This document shows positions 1 to 10,970 of a stretch of 25,338 nucleotides of DNA, piece by piece. A program made the translations under genes and the position numbers. The number at the start of each line of letters is the position of its first letter. The first letter of the stretch is position 1. This DNA is from Acephala macrosclerotiorum (lineage: Eukaryota > Ascomycota > Leotiomycetes > Helotiales > Mollisiaceae), in assembly GCA_014904845.1 (NCBI GenBank), contig MU119706.1:1-25338 (forward strand), in the 5' to 3' direction. The notes below the pieces were generated by a model. That model was given only the letters and a program-made list of their open reading frames with translations, was not told where the DNA came from and did no database searches.

Positions 1-2550
1 AACGATTTATAAATATTTATTTTTTTTTATTTTTTTATTTTTAAAATTCATTTAATACGTTTTATAAAAAATCAATATAAAATTATTTATTTAAAACTTT
101 CAAAATTTCTTATTCGAAATTAACGTTACAATATTTTAATTACATATATTAATACGCTTTAAAAAAAATTTTCGTAAAAACAAATAAATTTTACAATTTT
201 CAATTATTTAAAACACAAAAATATTTGTTTGCTTTTTTTATGTAATTTTTTTATAAATATAAAAACTTATAATTTTTTTCGATTTTATTAATAAATTTCT
301 TTTTTTCAAATTTATACGTTTTTTATTTTTAAAATTTGATTAATTTATTATATTATTTTTTTACGTACAAATTTTACAATTCTAGTTTTTATTCTCGAAA
401 TTCTTACGATATTATTATTATATTTTAAAAAAATGTTTTATTAAACTTCGAAAATACGAATTTCATATGCAAAAAACGAAACGAAAATAATTATAATACG
501 TTTGTACAAATCGTACAATACGATTTCAATAATCTATAAAAAATTATTAATAGATTATTACTTGAAAAAAAAGTAATTACAATTAATAATATTAATAATA
601 AATTCATAAAAACTAAAAACGTAATAAAAAAAATTCTAATTAAATAAAAAAAAAAAATTGAAAATAGTATTATTTTAAAATTTTTTAAAAAAATTTTAAA
701 ATAATATATAATTTTAAATAAAAATTTTTTTTTAAAAATAAACAAAATTGAAAAATCGCGTATTGCACTTTAATAAACTCGATTTAATTTAATTAAAATT
801 CTTAATAATATATTTAAATACTATAATTAAAAAACTTTTTTTCGAATTTAAATATTTCGATAATTTATTAAAAATCTTATTAATAAATTTTACAATAAAT
901 ATATATACTAAAAATTCAAACAAATATTTTATATAAAGCGTTTTGCGTTTCGCGAAATTATTAGAATTATTAATATAATTATTATCAAAAAAAATAAAAT
1001 TTACAATATATTATTTATAAAAATATTTTTTCGATTTATCGATTGTAAAAAAATATTAATATACTTAAAAAATGCGAATAACGATTTAATAATTATAAAT
1101 TTGAATAAAATAAATTTGAAAAAACTACGTTTTATTTTTTATTTTTATAAACTCTTAATAATTGAAAAATATACTAAAAAACTTTTTTCGATTTTTGCAA
1201 ATAAATCTAAAAAATAATCAATCGTTACTATTAGTAATATAAGTATTCAAAGTATTAAATTTTAAAAAATTACTAATATTAATATTTTACTTTTTTAAAC
1301 AATTTCATTAATTAGTAATAATAATAACGACAATAATAACAATAATAACAATATTACTATTATTGGTTTTTTCGTATAAAACTTTTTATTTTTTTAAATT
1401 TTTTAAATTTCTCGAGTTTTTCGATTTATTTTTTTTTTCGTTTTAATTTTTACGTTAATCAAATTTAAAAAATCTATTGCCAATAATAAGAAATATTATA
1501 ATATATTTATATTTATATTAAAAAAATATAAAACTATTATTATTTTATTACAATTTAATACTATTTTATTTCGATTAATTTGTGAATTTCGATCAAATAA
1601 TATACGTTCAATAATTGATTACACGTACAATATAAATAGTATTTAAAAATCAAATATTACTTTTTTTAATATTTTGAATTTTATTAATCGTATTAAAATT
1701 CTAAGTATTATTTACAATATTTACAAATACTCGTTTATTGAGCAATTTTATTAAATTCATTGTATAACGTTTTACGAGAATCTCAATTTATATTTTAAAA
1801 ACGATAAAAAACAAATTGAAATTATAAAAATACAATTATTCAAAATTTATAAATTGTATATTAAAAAAAAAAGTTTTCAATTTATTTAAATTTATTTTAA
1901 TATTCGTTTTTAGTTTATAAATGTTTTTACTATTTTTTAATATAAACAAAAAATATTAACGAAAAATCGATTTTAATTCTCGCGAATTTTTATCGTTTTT
2001 ATATTTATTTTTTCGATTAAATCGTTTATTAATCTAAAAATTGCAATAATTTTTATTTTATAAAATTTCTTTAAATAAACGAAAAAAAAAAATATTTTAT
2101 TGCTTTTTTTCAAAGAAATTAATATATTGAAATTCTATTATCAATAAACTTTTTTTAATAAATTTTTTTTTTTATATAATACGTACTTTTTTTTTATTAT
2201 TTAATTTTTATAAACGAATTTCAAATTATAATTATTGTTTTATTGATTTTCTAGAAATTACTTTTTTTATTTTGTTACTTTTTTTCAATTTATTAAACTC
2301 TATCAAAACAGTAAAATTAATCAATTTTTCTACGAAAAAAAAATAAATATATTTTAAAACTCAAATTTATTGTACGTTAAATTTTTTTTTTCTAGTAAAT
2401 TTCAAATAATTTATTCGCGATTTAATAATTATAAAAAAACAATAAATTAATTATTTCGATTCTCTAAAAAAACTATTTAAATAAATCTTTTTTTTAGTAC
2501 TAAAAATCGAATTTTAATTAAAAATCTTTTAAAACAAATTTAATTAAATA
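1..2550. other. AT-rich RIP-type sequence, no recognised gene
   Basis: About 2.5 kb of very AT-rich DNA in which G and C survive mostly as CpG or in TC/GA contexts. Short chance frames exist (for example a minus-strand 84-codon frame at 491-745 made almost wholly of F, I, L, K and N), but they have no motif and are expected in DNA this AT-rich. I tried to read reverse transcriptase or RNase H motifs in 600-1240 on the minus strand and found only unconvincing resemblances. It is probably decayed transposon, but which one cannot be told. Confidence 0.5.
1313..1366. repeat. Degenerate AAY trinucleotide microsatellite
   Basis: A run of AAT and AAC triplets (aataataac-type units) continues for about 50 bases and ends in one of the rare GG dinucleotides of the window. 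The mixed AAC/AAT units fit a former AAC/CAA repeat partly converted by C-to-T change. If it was once coding, one strand would give a poly-Asn or poly-Gln tract, but no surrounding frame supports this. Confidence 0.6.
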
Positions 2551-2573
2551 TTGTAAAAAAAAAATCTCAGAAA

Positions 2574-3266
2574 TTGAAATTATACGTCTATAAAACAAAG
2601 ACTTTTATCGATCGAAAATACGTCGAGAATTTTAAAAACTTTAATTTTTTCATTTTATTTTTTGTAAATTTAATATCTATTAATACTAACGAAAAAATTA
2701 TCAATAATACTATTTACAAAAAACTCAAAAAAATTTATAATAAATTTCGAGTTTTTTTCAAAAATCGATTTCGAGAATTTTTTAATAATGAATTTTTTTT
2801 TAATAATATTCAATTTAAAAAAATCGACGCAATTTTCAATATAATTTATTACGCGAAACTTTTAAATTACTTTATTATTTAATATGAGATTTTTTAATAA
2901 TTAAATTACTAAAACTCGTCTAATAATAAATATTTGTACACTTATTAATAAAAACAAATTATAATTCAAATTAAATTAATTTTTCGATATTTTGAAATAA
3001 GAAAAATAGAAATATTTTCTAATAATAAATTCTTTTTTAAATGCGAGATTAAAAAATTAATAGTATTTATAAAAAATAATTAAAAGTATTTAATTATTTT
3101 TAATAATAAATTTGAGTTTGAAATTCGTTTGTTTTTTTTTTTTTTATTAAATTTTAAAAAAAAAAAAAAACAAATTACAAAGAAATTTAATACTAATAGA
3201 AATATTAAAAAGATTATTAGATTCTTAAAAGAAAACGATAATAATTTAAAAAATCTCGAACTTTGA
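2574..3266 (+). pseudogene. Decayed reading frame of unknown origin
   Basis: The plus-strand frame is open from a TTG at 2574 to 2882 (102 codons) and then continues in the same frame, broken by several TAA codons, to a TGA at 3264-3266. Its composition is more protein-like than the chance frames nearby: it is rich in N, K, E and D with scattered R and C, and it holds charged runs such as TKTFIDRKYVENF (residues 8-20) and a tail RNIKKIIRFLKENDNNLKNL. The 2574-2640 part keeps unusually many G and C bases. I do not recognise the family. It ends 85 bp before the LTR-like repeat at 3351. It could therefore be the 3' end of a plus-strand retroelement whose 3' LTR is that repeat, or the tail of an unrelated transposase. 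No start codon or promoter can be defended. Confidence 0.4.
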
Positions 3267-3350
3267 GTTCTTTATTTAAAGCGAGTTTTTTTTCTTTTTT
3301 TAGTTTTTTTTTTCGAGACTCGAAATAAACTCGTTATATAAAAAAACGAT

Positions 3351-3601
3351 TATAGTAAAACTATATATTTTCTCTTTAAAAATCCTTGTAAATAGCTAAT
3401 TTCGAAAATAATACTAATCACGTATTTTCTAGTATATAAAAAACTTTCACTTATTATAAATTAATTAATAATTTTTTTTATTTCTATTTTGATTAATTAA
3501 TTGATTGATTTACGAATTACGAATTACTTCGAATAAGTTTAATCTATTAATTAAAACGAATTGATCTACGATTGAGTTTTTTTACTTTGTATTTTATTAC
3601 T
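3351..3601 (+). repeat. LTR-like repeat A, inverted copy of 17495-17745
   Basis: This 251-bp unit aligns without gaps to the reverse complement of 17495-17745. I count about 38 mismatches and every one is a transition. The other copy starts TGTAATAAAA when read on the minus strand and both copies end TATTTTATTA(C/T)T, which fits an ancestral unit with TGT...ACA ends, as in LTRs. A TATATAAA box lies about 85 bp inside in this orientation. The 5-bp flanks (acgat and tttct) do not match, so it is not a clean solo LTR with a preserved target duplication. It is either the inverted far-end repeat of the Gypsy relic or the 3' LTR of another element to its left. Confidence 0.75.
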
Positions 3602-4880
3602 TTTCTGTAGTATATATTTATTTCTTTTGATTTTATTAAATTTAAAAATACGAATTACAATTTCAATTTCTTTTTTGATTTTTTAAGTATTTTATTTATT
3701 ACGAAATTTTTTAATCGTTTTTTTTTTTACATTTGTATTTTTATTATCGTTAAAATCAACGAATTTAATAGTATTCTCGTTTTTATTATTATTTAAAAAA
3801 TTTTAATATTTATTTCTTTTAACGAATTTTTTTAAACGATTTTTAATATATAATTTTCGAATTATTGTTTCGTTTATTTTTTCGAGCAAATAATTTTTTT
3901 TCAATTGATTTATTTAATAAACTCAATATAAACTCAATTATTTGTACAATAATTTAATGTTTTTAAATATATTTTAATTAATAAACTTAATATTATATAT
4001 TAAAACGAAATCTTTTTCTCGAATTAATTCTTTTTATATTTAGTAATAAACGTCGAAATATATTTGATTTTATTTGTAATTGTACTTTTTTTTCAATTTC
4101 GATTTTTTTATATTTTCGTTTTGTATTTCAATTTATTTAATTCTTAATTCAAAAAACTTCGCTCGATTATACATTTCATTTCAATCGAAAGTTTTTCAAA
4201 TAAAAAATCGAGTTTCAACAAATAAAACAATTTTTTTACTATAAATCATATAAAATAATATACATTTAATTAATCTATAAATAATCGTTCAATTCGCAAA
4301 AAAAACAATTAATAAATATTCTAATCAATTTTTTTTACTTTTTTTCATTAAAACAATCAATACAATAATAATAAATTGATATTCTCATTTAATTATTTTA
4401 TTTATTTTCGAATTATATACAAAAATAATAATTCGTTTAATTTCGAATTTATTCAATTTTTTGATAACAATTCTTTTGAATTCGAACTTTTTATTCAATT
4501 TTATATAATCAAAAACGCTATATCTACAAATAATATTATTGTAAATAAATTTAGTAATTTTTTTAGAAATCGAATTTTTTATTAATTTAATTTCAATTCA
4601 ATCGAAAAAATTATTTCATATTACAATCAAATTATCGAATATTTCACATTACGAGAATTTAATTATATTTATTTCAATACAATAAAATAATGAAACTATT
4701 TTTTAAAAATATAAAACTTTTTCATATTTCTTTTTATTTTTATACTAATAATCGCTACAATTTACTACAAAATCTCAAACGTTTTTATAATACTTTTTTT
4801 AATAATATTAATTAATTATTAAATAATAAATACTCTTTTTTTTAATATATTCGAACTTATTATATAATTCAATTATAATT
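3602..4880. other. Unassigned decayed sequence; expected place of Gypsy integrase
   Basis: The sequence lies between repeat A and the left end of the Copia element. Since the Copia target duplication joins 4885 to 11199, this stretch should continue the Gypsy element downstream of its RNase H, where an integrase is expected on the minus strand. I read the minus frames for the zinc finger and D,D,E core and could not find them convincingly. Either decay has gone too far, or the segment is rearranged, as the inverted repeat A suggests. Confidence 0.4.
4405..4560 (-). pseudogene. Short protein-like frame in Gypsy-derived flank
   Basis: On the minus strand a frame reads KLLNLFTIILFVDIAFLII at 4504-4560. 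After three in-frame stops of the kind C-to-T or G-to-A change makes, it continues IKSSNSKELLSKN and NSKLNELLFLYIIRK. It looks more like a decayed protein than chance, but I cannot match it to a retrotransposon domain. The 69-codon plus-strand frame at 4376-4585 is its antisense. Confidence 0.25.
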
Positions 4881-4885
4881 ATTAT
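4881..4885. repeat. Copia target-site duplication, left copy (ATTAT)
   Basis: ATTAT directly abuts the left LTR at 4886. The same five bases abut the right LTR at 11199-11203. Five bases is the usual duplication made by Ty1/Copia integrases. The word is AT-only and so weak on its own, but it falls exactly at both independently placed LTR ends. Confidence 0.7.
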
Positions 4886-5114
4886 TATTAGAACGTTCAA
4901 AAACAAATCACAAAATATTAAAATCTTAGTTTAATATCAATAATTCAATTTTATTTGCTTTTTTTTAAAAAGAGTATTTTTTTACTTATATAATTAAACA
5001 AAGTAAACGTAAAATTAAAAAATAAACATTAAAACAATTGTTATCAAAAGCAATAAAAATTATAATTAAAATTATTTAATCGATCGTTTAAACGATCATA
5101 TGATTGAATCGATA
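4886..5114 (-). repeat. Copia 3' LTR (left copy, 229 bp)
   Basis: It pairs with 10971-11198 as a direct repeat at about 90% identity, with one 1-base indel (an extra G at 5106) and about 21 substitutions, all transitions. On the minus strand it begins TATCGATT and ends TTCTAATA, fitting original TG...CA ends converted to TA by RIP. It carries the perfect palindrome GATCGTTTAAACGATC at 5082-5097. The 5' and 3' LTRs were identical at insertion, so all the difference arose afterwards. Confidence 0.88.
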
Positions 5115-5140
5115 TTAGTAATTTTCTTTTTAAAAAAAAA
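5115..5140 (-). promoter_or_regulatory. Probable polypurine tract of the Copia element
   Basis: Read on the minus strand, a purine run (AAAAAGAAAA) ends a few bases before the 3' LTR start. This is where the primer for plus-strand DNA synthesis lies in LTR retrotransposons. In DNA this A-rich the run is only suggestive. Confidence 0.4.
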
Positions 5141-6350
5141 CGCTTTTTTCAATTCGTAAATCAAATACAAAAAAAAGTATTATTGCGATTATTAATGCGT
5201 TGTTTCATTATTAAATACTAAAAAAAAATCTGATCGTAAATTAATCGTCGTTACGTATTGTAATATTTGATCGATCAAATTAAACTTGAAAAAAAATTTT
5301 TAAATTCAGTATTTATAATTTTCGAATCAATCGAAAGTTTTATTTTCGAAAACATCGAAAATATCGAAAAACATTAAAAATATTAAAACAATAATTATAC
5401 GTTTTTCTTTTTAGTATTATTTTTTTTAATAATCGCTTTTTTTATTATTTTCGTTTTTATCGATTGATTTTTGAACTTCGAAATATTGTATTTATTTTTG
5501 TATTTTAATATTAAAACGATTAATATTAACGAGCGATTTAAATGTTTTATTAATATTAAATTTGATTATAGTATTAATTGAATTATTATTTCTAATAATT
5601 TATCGAATTTTTAAAAGTTTTTTACGTTTATACGATTGTTTAATAATTATAATATCGATTATAAAACGCTTTTCTTTAGTAATACTAAATTTGATTATAT
5701 ATTCGTAGAAAAAGAAAAAATCGATATAAATAATTACAAGAATTGAATTTAATTCGAATCGTTTTATAATAAAATCAAAAATAATAAAAATCGAGATTTT
5801 TATATCGATTTTTATTGTTATTACATATAATTCAAAAATTAAAATAATACGAATAATTCTTTTGTATTTCGTTGAATTCTAATAAAATAAATTGTTTCGC
5901 AAATCGAATTGTTTATCGCTATAAATTTTATTGTTAAAAACGATAATATATTCGATTTACGAATTAAAATTTTTATTTATAGTAAAAAAATCGTTTACAA
6001 AAACGAAAAATTTCATTGAATATAAATTCAAATAAAAAAATCGAAATCTATAATCGAGATTGTTTATTTGCTATTGTAATCGTTTATTCAATGTTGTAAT
6101 TTGTTTTTTTTCGAGATATTAATATTGAATTGTTATTAATATATCGTATGCAATTTTCGATTAACAAATAGAATTAATATATATTTCTTAAGCACGTTAC
6201 TCGAAATACGTTTACTTGTAAAAATCTAATTTCAAATCAATTAAATTTAAACGTTTGTTTTACTTTTTTTGCGAAAATACAATTCTATTTTCGATTTTAT
6301 TTATTATTAGTTTATATTTATTAAATAACAAAAAAATATTCGACGTAAAA
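5141..6350 (-). pseudogene. Copia pol 3' part (RNase H zone, inferred)
   Basis: Between the reverse transcriptase relic and the polypurine tract lies 1.2 kb that, by position, should hold the RT thumb/connection and the RNase H domain of the Copia polyprotein. I did not identify the catalytic residues. The call rests on order and spacing only. Confidence 0.5.
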
Positions 6351-7225
6351 AACTCTATAAATTTAATTAGTAATTTAATTTTTTATAGTTTAAAGTTTTT
6401 TAATTCTATAAAAATTTAATTTTTTAAAATAAACGTATTATCGATTTATATATTAATTATTTCAAATAAAATATAATTATTCTTTGTAATAAATAAACAA
6501 AAATCGAAAATTGAAAATTTTATTAAAAATTTATTTTTGTAATAAATATTATATGTTTTATATTAATATATTTCCGTTTTCGAGATTTCGTAGAAAGATT
6601 TAATTATTTTGAAAACGATATTCAATAGAAATTTATTCGTTATTTTTTTCGAAATTTTGACGAAAATAATACGTATTAATAAAATTATTAATTGTACGTA
6701 TATTTAAATAATATTTCTCAAATAAAAACCAATTTTTTTAGATTTGAAAAATAAAACTAAAGTAATAATAATTCGTTGATTAATACGTTAAATAATCGAA
6801 AATTGAATCAATATTATTTTTTTGTTTTTATTATTAAATATTTAAATTATAAAACGAGATTTCTCGTATAAAATTACCGTTTTTATATTTTTGATTTCGT
6901 TTATTAGTTTTGAATCGAAAATTTGTTAATTATTAATTTTTTTCGAATTATTAGAAATTAATTTAAAAACTTTTTTCGCGATTAATTTATTAATTTTTTT
7001 TTTACGAGAAACTATAAACGAATTACTTGAAATAGTAATAATTTCTTTTGCGTGAAAATTTATAAATAATTGTTTATTTCTAGTTTTTTTTTCGATTAAA
7101 TAAACTTTGAAAGTTTTTATATTTATACAAATTATTATATAAATATATTCGTTGAAATTAAAAACATAAAAAAAAAATTTTATTACAATTCGAAATAAAC
7201 GTAAATTTTTTTTCAAAATATACAA
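6350..7225 (-). pseudogene. Copia reverse transcriptase relic
   Basis: This is the decayed RT domain that would copy element RNA into DNA. The frame is open over 6926-7225 and ends with FIVSRKKKINKLIAKKVFKL, which is the segment that precedes RT in fungal Copia proteins (S-R-x-K-E-I-N-x-L then G-V-F). After a TAA it continues QIFDSKLINEIKN (6887-6925), YEKSRFII (6845-6868) and IGFYLRN (6713-6733). These are the conserved block where the family has an R-I-F-x-S-R-x-V-D-E-I-K core, E-K-S-R-L-V-V, and L-Y-x-R-D-I. Around 6435-6448 the frame reads where the T-D-D catalytic motif is expected, now N-R-stop. Multiple stops follow. The match is to block order and spacing, recognised from knowledge of the family and not from a search. 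Confidence 0.88.
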
Positions 7226-7689
7226 AGTTTTTTTGATCGAGCGAAGTAAATTAAATATGTTTTTTTTTATTTTCGAACTTTTTCTAGAAAAATTTGATTT
7301 TGAGTTTAAATTTTTTGATAAGTTTTTTTTTAATAAATAATTTTTTGATTATTCTTTGAATTACTCGAAATTGTAATAAAATAATTTTATTGTAATACTA
7401 TCAAAATTTTTTAATTTATTTGACAATTGTAATTAATATATCTCTTTATTTACTATTAAAAGCGTATACGATTTTTTTTATTTTTTATTTTTTTTTCAAA
7501 TAAACACGTTTAAATTTAAAAATAAATCGATCAAATAATAATTTTATAGACTATTTTTTATTCGTAAAACGTTATTAATTTGACAAGTAATGTAATATTT
7601 TCAAACTGCGATTATTGTATTTTTTATTGTTTTAATTTTGACGACAATTAATATTATAAACGCGTTTTATTGTAATATTCGAAAGTAAA

Positions 7690-8330
7690 CGTCGAAAACA
7701 AAAAATATAAAAATAATATCGTTTAATTTTATCGTATTATTAATTATTTTAATCGTTATTTGAAATCGCTCTTTTTTTCGCAAATCGAGAAATTTTCGAA
7801 GTAATATATTATATGCACGTTTCAATAAAATATAATATTTTTTTATTAAATCAATCGAATTATAAATTTTTATTAGTATAATCTTTAAATCGATATTTAT
7901 ATTTTTAGTATTATTATAAAATTTCTTAGAGTTGAAATTCGTTTCGAAATTATAAATAATAAATACTAATAATTTAAAATAAACATCGATTTAATACGCT
8001 CGAAAAACGTTTTATACTTTTTTTGTCGATATATTCACAAAGAATCTCGCGATTTGAAATACTATAATTTCGTTTACGATTTAAAGTATTGATTTTCTAT
8101 CGATTTACAATACGTTTAAATAAATGAAATAATTGAAATTATAATCGTCGTATAATATAAACTTGAAACGATTGAAAGATTTATTATTCATTTGATATTA
8201 CTAATAAAATCTTATTATTTTTTTAATTTCTTTGAAATTCGTAAAATATTTTTTACATTTTAATATTCGCGCGAATCTAGTAATCAATAAATATTCGAAA
8301 CGTTTATATAATCGTTTGAATTTTATTTCA
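7690..8330 (-). pseudogene. Copia integrase relic
   Basis: This is the decayed integrase domain of the Copia polyprotein, which would insert the cDNA. At 7919-7954 the minus strand reads YNFETNFNSKKF, the place where Copia integrases have the second catalytic Asp in a D-N-G-x-E-F-x-S-x-x-F block. Downstream a tract with stops (K-I-Y-I-R-L-I, two stops, K-N-I-I-L-F) fits the P-E-Q-N-G-x-A-E-R block that carries the catalytic Glu. Upstream, around 8230-8460, lies the linker with KLRIKF and RNKRYT-like words that follows the protease in these proteins. The zinc-finger histidines and cysteines are not visible. Confidence 0.75.
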
Positions 8331-8499
8331 ATCAAATAACAAATAATAAAATCGATTTTTATCGTAGAAATCTTATAATTACTATAAATTAAATTTTTAA
8401 ATAAATCAAATAATATTCAAAAATGTTTAAACGTTTTAATAATAAACGTATATCGTTTATTTCGAATAAATATATTATTAAAATTGTCGAATTTAATTC

Positions 8500-8725
8500 G
8501 TAGTTTGTTTATATTTTGAAAATACAATAGAAAAAATACGTTTATTAGAATCACGTGAAACGTAACACGTTCAATTGATGTATCGATATTAATAATCCCA
8601 AGAAATAAAGTTTCGTCGATTTCAAATTTAATTATTATTTTTCCAGTTTTAAATTCGTTTAATTTAACGTTTCGAATTCATTGAAAAATCAAATACTAGT
8701 TTTCGCCGGCAATCGATTATTAAAC
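8500..8725 (-). pseudogene. Copia aspartic protease relic
   Basis: This is the retropepsin-like region that would cleave the Gag-Pol polyprotein. At 8555-8608 the minus strand reads LFLGIINIDTSIERVTFH, followed by V-I-L-I-N-V-F. This fits the Copia pattern G-x-G-x-V/I-x-I ... V-T-L-H-x-V-x-x-V-P-x-F. About 30 residues earlier an I-A-G-E-N run lies where the D-S-G-A active site should be, with an apparent frameshift nearby. This part of the element retains the most G and C, including GCCGGC and GGCGCC at about 8705-8730. Confidence 0.7.
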
Positions 8726-10970
8726 GGCGCCAATATCGATTATAATACTCATAAAAACGTTTAATACGTAACGATTTATTAAATACGTTTCTATATTAAT
8801 AGACATTGAAAACGATTTTAATTACATTGCAATACTCGATATTGTATAATAAATTGATTAATAATCGAGTAATTCGATGATTTTAAATCTATTAATCGTA
8901 TCGTAAAATATTATAAAATAATTGATCGATCGCGTAATATCGTTTTTATGTAAATTTCTTTTTCTAGTAAATTCAACGACGAATTATTTGTATTTTTTAA
9001 CGATATCGAAATTTAATTTTTCGAATTTAATTACAAATTGAATTATTTTATTTTATCGAACGATTTCGATTTTTTAAAATCGTTATATACTTTTTTTCTT
9101 TTTTTTAATATATAGTAAATATTTCAATAATTCGAATTTTTATAAACGAAATACTTTTTCTCGTTTTAATATATTGTCGATTTCTTATAATTAATTCGAT
9201 CGCTATACTAAGTATTTTTATTGTAATATTTGCAGTCTACAAAATATAATCTAATTATATTTCAATAGACTTTTTTTTTTCTAATTATAAAAATTCTAAA
9301 AATTGTTTTTATTTTTGTTTAAAATAAAATCGCGTTACGAACGTTTTTATATACTATTTAAAAATTCGATAAAAATCGAAAAAGCGTTTAATAATACTTT
9401 AATACGTTTCAATAAACGTAGTAAAATTTGTTTCGTATAATGGTTTTTGTTCGTATATTCGAACGTAAATCAAATTGTTTTTGAATCAGTTTTTAATACA
9501 ATATTTCGAAATATTCGAAAATCGTTTTATTTAAGTTTTGTATTCGAATTAATGCGAATATAATCGTATTTTATTAATTGAATATTTTGTTTTAACGTTT
9601 TTCGATCTCGAAATTCAATTTTACAATTTCAATTATTCTATCGAAAAACAAATTTTTTCCAGTAAATTTCTAGTAATAAAACTCGTTAGTCTCATCGATA
9701 AATATAATCGAAAACGCGTTATAGTAATTCTCAAGTTTAATATTTACTTTCGAATATAAGTTTTCAAATACTCGTATAAATATATTCAATAAATTTTTTT
9801 CTTTGTAGTATTTGAATTTATCGTTATAAATTTTTATAAAAGTAATTAATTCTTTGTTAAAATTAAATATTATTTGATTTTTGCGATTGAAATTGTATAT
9901 TGATCGATTAAAATTCTTTAATAGTTTTTCAATTTTTAATAATAATAAAAACGACGAATTTCGTTTCGAGTTTTCGTTCTTTGATAATAAATCTAATAAT
10001 AATATTCTATTGTATTCTTAGAATTGTTTTTGAAATATCGTACATTCGAATAGTGTCGTTTGCTTTATAGAAAATTCTGTGGCAAATCTTAATAATTGAA
10101 AAAAGAAATTCGAAAGTATTAATATTATTTTTTTAATTTTTTTAATAAAAATAATAAAAAACATTAATTTTCGAGTTTATTTTATTTTTAAATCGATTGT
10201 ATTTTTCTATAAATTGAAATTTTCTATCAAATTCATTTTTACAATTTCTTTATACGATTACTTTAATTGTTTTTTTTTATTTACAATATTTATTAATACT
10301 TTTAAAATTTTAATAAATCGTTTTTTCGATATTTATATTTCGTTTATTCGCAAAATTTTACGTAGTTTTTTTTTCGTATTTTTATTTATTTTTTTTTTCA
10401 AATATTTTTTTTGTTTATTTTAAAAATGTTTCTTTATATTCTATTTATAATTTATAGTCTCGATTATTTTTCGCTTTGAAATTTTGTATTTATTCCAATG
10501 TATATTATATTGAATCGAGAAATAAAAAAAGTAATAAAAAAATTTTTCTCTAATTAAAATCGTACTCTAAAAAAATGTAATTATATTCTCGAAAAGTATT
10601 TTATCGAATCGTATTGTACTCAATAAATATATTAATTCGACGAGTTTTCGTATTGAATTCGTAAAAATTATTTTTAGTATTATTCAATAAATTACAATAA
10701 AATACTCGTTATTAATACGCGATAAAACGTAAAATAAAGAATTAATCAATTTTAAATCGAGAAAAAACAAAATAAGCGTAAAATCGCAATATTTTTTAAA
10801 GATTTGATAGTTTTTTTTAATACAAATAAAAATTATTTTTTTTTACATTCAATTGAATTAGTAAATTGCGTACAATTTAGATTTTTTTATTCGATCGATT
10901 TTATTTAATTACTATTTCTTTGTAAATAATTTTACTATTCTATAATCGAACGAATTCAATTATTGATCAA
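8726..10970 (-). pseudogene. Copia gag and leader zone (inferred)
   Basis: About 2.2 kb between the 5' LTR and the protease relic, the position of the capsid (gag) gene and of the untranslated leader with the primer binding site. No zinc knuckle or primer binding site is recognisable. The 69-codon plus-strand frame at 10214-10423 is F/I-rich and is best explained as antisense to decayed gag. The identification is by position only. Confidence 0.5.

Noticed and set aside
491..745. Minus-strand 84-codon frame, membrane-protein-like
   Set aside because: Almost all F, I, L, K and N as expected of translated A/T runs; no start context, motif or neighbour supports a gene.
600..1240. Reverse transcriptase relic on the minus strand
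   Set aside because: An N-R-Y word and a few others resemble the Gypsy RT palm, but the catalytic block and spacing fail.
1200..1290. Terminal inverted repeat pair (ttactattagtaa and attactaatatt)
   Set aside because: Short AT-only words that recur by chance; no element or target duplication can be drawn around them.
10214..10423. Plus-strand 69-codon frame
   Set aside because: F/I-rich and antisense to the gag zone of the minus-strand Copia element; treated as a shadow.
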